From assembly GCA_028877215.1 (NCBI GenBank), contig JAPPFJ010000016.1:1-64000 (forward strand): a stretch of 64,000 nucleotides of DNA, read 5' to 3'. The translations under genes and the position numbers were made by a program. Positions 61,064 through 64,000 of the stretch are shown piece by piece. The notes beneath the pieces were generated by a model that was given only the letters and a program-made list of their open reading frames with translations, was not told where the DNA came from and did not search any database. The first letter of the stretch is position 1; each line of letters begins with the position of its first letter. The DNA comes from Gemmatimonadota bacterium. Lineage in GTDB: Bacteria > Latescibacterota > UBA2968 > GCA-2709665.

Positions 61064-62812
61064 ATGGAATTCAGACCGCGAAAAATGGTGCATCGCCCCC
61101 GGCGTGAGAGCAAGGGCAACAGGGTCCTGTTGATACTGGTGGACAGCCGGGGCAGCTATACCGATACGAACATCGTGGACCAGACCGTACTGGTGGCCTT
61201 GCAGCATTTCGGGTTTCCATTCAAGATTCACGATCTGGCCGCGGGGCCCCTGACTGCCGAACTGCTCGAACATTGCACCGCAGTCGTTATTGCGCAGGCG
61301 CGCCTGGGTGAATCCCTATCGTACGAGGAAACGGAACTGCTCGCCGCGGGCGTGGAAGAAGCCGGTATGGGCCTCGTCAATTTCGACGGCGAACTGCGGC
61401 TGTACAAACCGCCGCTGCTTCGGCTGTTCGGGCTGGAGGTTGACCGGATCCCGATGGCTTCGGACCTGCTGCGTATCGGGGGCGACGACCACTTCATCAA
61501 TTGGACGCAGCAGGCCGGCAGTATGGTCCGGCTGAAGCGACCCGTGACCATTGCGCAGATCACGCGCGTGGGGCGGCACGTCGTGGAGCTGGCGCAGGCT
61601 GCGATGGGCAAGGACCAGCTCATCTTTTCACGTCACAACGTGCCGGGCACGGCCTACGAGCCGGACCAGTATCCTGTCGTCCTCGCCGGGGTCTGCGGCA
61701 GCGGCCGGGCGGTTCAGTTTGCCTGTTCGCCCCGCATCTGGCACCAGGAATTCCTGGGCCACGCGATGGGGCTGGACGCCTTCTTCTGGCGCGCCATCGT
61801 CTGGGTGGCGCGCAAGCCATTCGTCGCGCAGATGATGCCCCACTTTGTGACCATCCGGGTGGACGACGGCAGGGGACGCCACGATTTCCGCTATACGGAG
61901 GTGATGAACCGGCACGGTTACCGGCCGATGATCTCCTGCTTCCTGAACCTCGTTCCGGACGAAGTGGTGCCGTTCATGCGCGGCCGATACAAGGCCGGTC
62001 AGGTGGACTGGGACGCGCATGCCTTCGATTATTACCGGCTGATCCCGTTCGATTTCGGCATCGGAGAGTACAGCGAAGCGGAGTTGATGGAAATCTTCGA
62101 ACGGGTGGACCGCTGGTACGAGGAAAGGGGCCTGAAGCCGCCGCGCAGGGCCGCATTTCACTGGGGCGAGGTGGGCGTGCGCGTCCTGCCCTACCTGAAA
62201 GCCCGCGGGCGGACGATCGTCTATTCGACCTACCACCTTGGGCAGGTTAAGTGGGAGCGGCTGTTCCCCAACTGGTGGCCCTACGGTCTCAACAGCCTGT
62301 TCTATGACTATATCCCCGAGGACCCGGAGATGTACAACATCGGCGCCATGCTCCCGCGCCACCTGGTGGAGCCCGACGTGCTGACGGGCTGTACCACCTG
62401 GGCAGGGGACAATCCGACCAACGACATGGACAAGGCCGCGGATCGGGCGGCCGGCTCGGTCCGGCTTGCGCTGGACAGCGGGTTCTTCTCGGAGATCACG
62501 ACCCACGAGCAGAAGTTCGGCGTGCTGACTCTGGAGGAGATCGACCGGTGGTTGTCGCTGGTGGCGCAGCGGACGGAACGATTCGATATCCGGGGCGTGA
62601 GCCACGACGAGGCCGCCGAATATACCCGCGCCAGGGACGAGTCGTGGATTGCGGCCGCGTCCACGCCCGACGGTACGTCGGTATGCGTCAGCCTGGATGG
62701 CAAAGCGAGCGTGGACCAGGAATTGGCCGTGTTCGATAACGACGGGGACGGCGTGGTCCAGCGGTGGGAGTCCGTCCCCGCCTTCAAGGGGGAAGTCCGG
62801 GTCGATCTGTGA
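61064..62812 (+). CDS. Unknown protein with GATase-like and deacetylase-like regions
   Basis: A 582-residue soluble protein. Residues about 20-240 resemble a class I glutamine-amidotransferase-like fold (VLLILVDSRGSYTDTN, TAVVIAQARLGESLSYEE). Residues about 260-450 resemble the polysaccharide-deacetylase/glycoside hydrolase beta/alpha barrel, with VTIRVDDGRGRHDFRY, MISCFLNLVPDEVVPFMRG and AAFHWGEVGVRVLPYLKARG; several Asp, His and Glu in these strands could bind metal. No signal peptide is apparent. ACCAGGGGAA precedes the ATG. A carbohydrate-related role is likely, the exact reaction unknown. Confidence 0.6.
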   Translation: MEFRPRKMVHRPRRESKGNRVLLILVDSRGSYTDTNIVDQTVLVALQHFGFPFKIHDLAAGPLTAELLEHCTAVVIAQARLGESLSYEETELLAAGVEEAGMGLVNFDGELRLYKPPLLRLFGLEVDRIPMASDLLRIGGDDHFINWTQQAGSMVRLKRPVTIAQITRVGRHVVELAQAAMGKDQLIFSRHNVPGTAYEPDQYPVVLAGVCGSGRAVQFACSPRIWHQEFLGHAMGLDAFFWRAIVWVARKPFVAQMMPHFVTIRVDDGRGRHDFRYTEVMNRHGYRPMISCFLNLVPDEVVPFMRGRYKAGQVDWDAHAFDYYRLIPFDFGIGEYSEAELMEIFERVDRWYEERGLKPPRRAAFHWGEVGVRVLPYLKARGRTIVYSTYHLGQVKWERLFPNWWPYGLNSLFYDYIPEDPEMYNIGAMLPRHLVEPDVLTGCTTWAGDNPTNDMDKAADRAAGSVRLALDSGFFSEITTHEQKFGVLTLEEIDRWLSLVAQRTERFDIRGVSHDEAAEYTRARDESWIAAASTPDGTSVCVSLDGKASVDQELAVFDNDGDGVVQRWESVPAFKGEVRVDL

Positions 62813-63074
62813 ACGGCGCGGGACGACCTGGCAGTACGGCGATGTCAATAGAACGAACAATACGATTTCTATGATCGCGATTTGTAGAGTACACACGCAT
62901 TCGGACATTCAGGGCAGATTGCTCCTGTCCCGCACATCCACCTTACCTTCCCCACACATCCGTGATTCTTCGCTATAAACCCGCTTCTTCAATCGACTGT
63001 TTAGACTGCATCCATAGCGGTCCACAAAACCAGATTGACAATCGACTTCGTGGTCGACAGAGATATCAACATCC
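62813..63074. other. Convergent intergenic gap
   Basis: Between convergent genes; no clear terminator hairpin or gene was recognised in these 262 bases. Confidence 0.4.
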
Positions 63075-64000
63075 CTAGACTTCATTGCCGAAGCGCCCGG
63101 CAAAGATGAGAAAGTCACCAAACCCGATATTGCCATTCCCGTCCAGGTCGAATCGCGCTTCAAATTCCGCGTCGTCGTTACTTAAACCGTACGCGCCAGC
63201 AAATAGCAGGAAGTCAGCAAAGCCAACGATACCGTCGGAGTCGAAGTCGGATGTGGCTTTGGCAACGGCTGTAAAGGTGACGGGATCAAGATCTTTCACT
63301 GTCGCGACAACGACAACCATTCCGAGTTCGTTCCCAAAGGTCAAGGTGGTGGAAGCGTGGCCATCGACACCGGTTGTATCTGAGTATTCTGACAGCGTTC
63401 CCTCGCCGGTCGTGAACGAGAATGTGACGGCCATCCCGTTAAACGGGTTTCCATTCTGGTCTCGCACGGAGACAACAAACGGCTCTGCCAGCGTAGTACC
63501 GGGTGGCCCTTCCTGTTCAAATCCTGAAACTCCTTGAAGCGACCGGGCAACTACAAATCCGACCGCGCTAAAGGTTACCGGCTGCAGTCCTGCCGTTATA
63601 ACATCGACGGTGTTCGCCCCTGGCTGACTACCCAGTGTCAACGTAGTCGCTGCCTGGCCGTCGCCATCGGTTGCGATGTCGACTATGGATAGCGTCCCCT
63701 CTCCCTCGGTGACATTGAACGAAACGGTGACTCCGACAGCGGTGATTCCGATCTGATCCAATACCGAAACTTCAAACGGACGTGGCAGTTGGGCACCCGC
63801 GGGGGCCCGCTGATCGTCGCCAGAAACCTTCTCCATGCTACTTGGCCCAATGTACGCACGTCCGGTTTCTTCCGTCGCTTGAAACACGGCTAATCCATTG
63901 CCGTCTATGTCTTCGACAAGCCAGATATGGTCGACACTGGTATACAAAACATGCGGAGAGGCAAGGTGGCCGTAACGCGTTTTCGTACCGTTGGGATCCA
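63075..64000 (-). CDS. Secreted Ig-like (Big_1-type) protein with C-terminal dockerin-like repeats, 5' part outside window
   Basis: The frame runs off the right edge of the window, so only the 3' end is seen (about 308 residues). Two tandem Ig-like domains of invasin/Big_1 type are clear, with the repeated phrases LPRPFEVSVLDQIGI and LAEPFVVSVRDQNGNP and the 'VTFSFTTGEGTLS' pattern. The last 58 residues have two calcium-loop motifs, DFDSDGIVGFADF and RFDLDGNGNIGFGDF, closely like those at the end of the large protein at 54957. It is probably exported. Translation can be read without break to the edge. Confidence 0.85.
   Translation of the reverse strand, partial: DPNGTKTRYGHLASPHVLYTSVDHIWLVEDIDGNGLAVFQATEETGRAYIGPSSMEKVSGDDQRAPAGAQLPRPFEVSVLDQIGITAVGVTVSFNVTEGEGTLSIVDIATDGDGQAATTLTLGSQPGANTVDVITAGLQPVTFSAVGFVVARSLQGVSGFEQEGPPGTTLAEPFVVSVRDQNGNPFNGMAVTFSFTTGEGTLSEYSDTTGVDGHASTTLTFGNELGMVVVVATVKDLDPVTFTAVAKATSDFDSDGIVGFADFLLFAGAYGLSNDDAEFEARFDLDGNGNIGFGDFLIFAGRFGNEV

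Noticed and set aside
60616..61133. Short frames on both strands in the repeat gap
   Set aside because: They cross dispersed repeats and would not survive as independent genes; the 'VRVGRTFLSA' phrase comes from the 30-base repeat.

Overview
The window is a GC-rich bacterial chromosome segment from a Gram-negative-type organism. Outer-membrane lipoproteins, paired LolC/LolE-type permeases and a Wza/Wzz-like export pair point to a double membrane. The mix of many sulfatase, enolase-superfamily, Gfo/Idh/MocA and creatininase genes with secreted NHL/VCBS/Ig-like proteins ending in paired DxDxDG calcium-binding repeats resembles uncultured lineages such as Latescibacterota or Poribacteria. That placement is an inference from gene content; no rRNA or tRNA gene was seen.

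Layout. 0-2.1 kb (+): LytR_C protein, rsfS, mtnA. 2.1-10.2 kb (-): a seven-gene, tightly spaced catabolic cluster (creatininase, SelA-fold PLP enzyme, amidohydrolase, enolase-like enzyme, M20 hydrolase, 2-hydroxyacid dehydrogenase, sulfatase) with a good promoter, divergent from aroC. 10.5-16.7 kb (+): aroC, an acyl-CoA ligase, a second 2-hydroxyacid dehydrogenase, a DUF1232 protein, mutY and an SDR. 16.8-20.6 kb (-): a 54-residue membrane protein, two LolC/E-type permeases and a UVR-motif protein. 21-26.3 kb: rsgA, then a minus-strand run of a MetE-like protein, a sugar/choline nucleotidyltransferase, a nucleoside hydrolase and an M32 carboxypeptidase. 26.4-26.8 kb: an overlooked SelW-family (Rdx) selenoprotein gene with an in-frame UGA, a SECIS-like hairpin, its own promoter and a terminator. 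26.9-29.4 kb: a lipoprotein and a PhoX-type phosphatase.

An accessory island at about 29.4-36.25 kb holds two diverged copies of a fused nucleotidyltransferase-HEPN gene, a 186-bp MITE with perfect 16-bp ends and a TAA target duplication, a lipoprotein with two duplicated domains joined by a Gly/Ser/Glu linker, a broken gene, duplicated non-coding blocks, and a toxin-antitoxin pair. In that pair an otherwise unknown 306-residue protein ends in a Phd-type tail next to a VapC PIN toxin, behind a perfect-consensus promoter. The lon 3' end and its downstream hairpin are related to sequences bracketing the second nucleotidyltransferase-HEPN copy.

36.25-38.8 kb (-): lon. About 1 kb of repeats follows, including a second MITE-like element. 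39.8-45.8 kb: two enolase-superfamily enzymes, two Gfo/Idh/MocA dehydrogenases and a ceramidase-like protein, arranged convergently around a bidirectional terminator. 46.1-53.9 kb (+): lepA, lepB, hemW, thrB, polysaccharide export protein and chain-length determinant. 53.9-64 kb: a second MetE-like protein, a 1574-residue secreted NHL/VCBS protein, tsaC, a DUF2283 protein, a deacetylase-like protein, and the 3' part of an Ig-like secreted protein that runs off the window.

Promoters. Nine intergenic -35/-10 pairs were found; eight have a 17-bp spacer and one has 18 bp, consistent with a housekeeping sigma-70-type factor.
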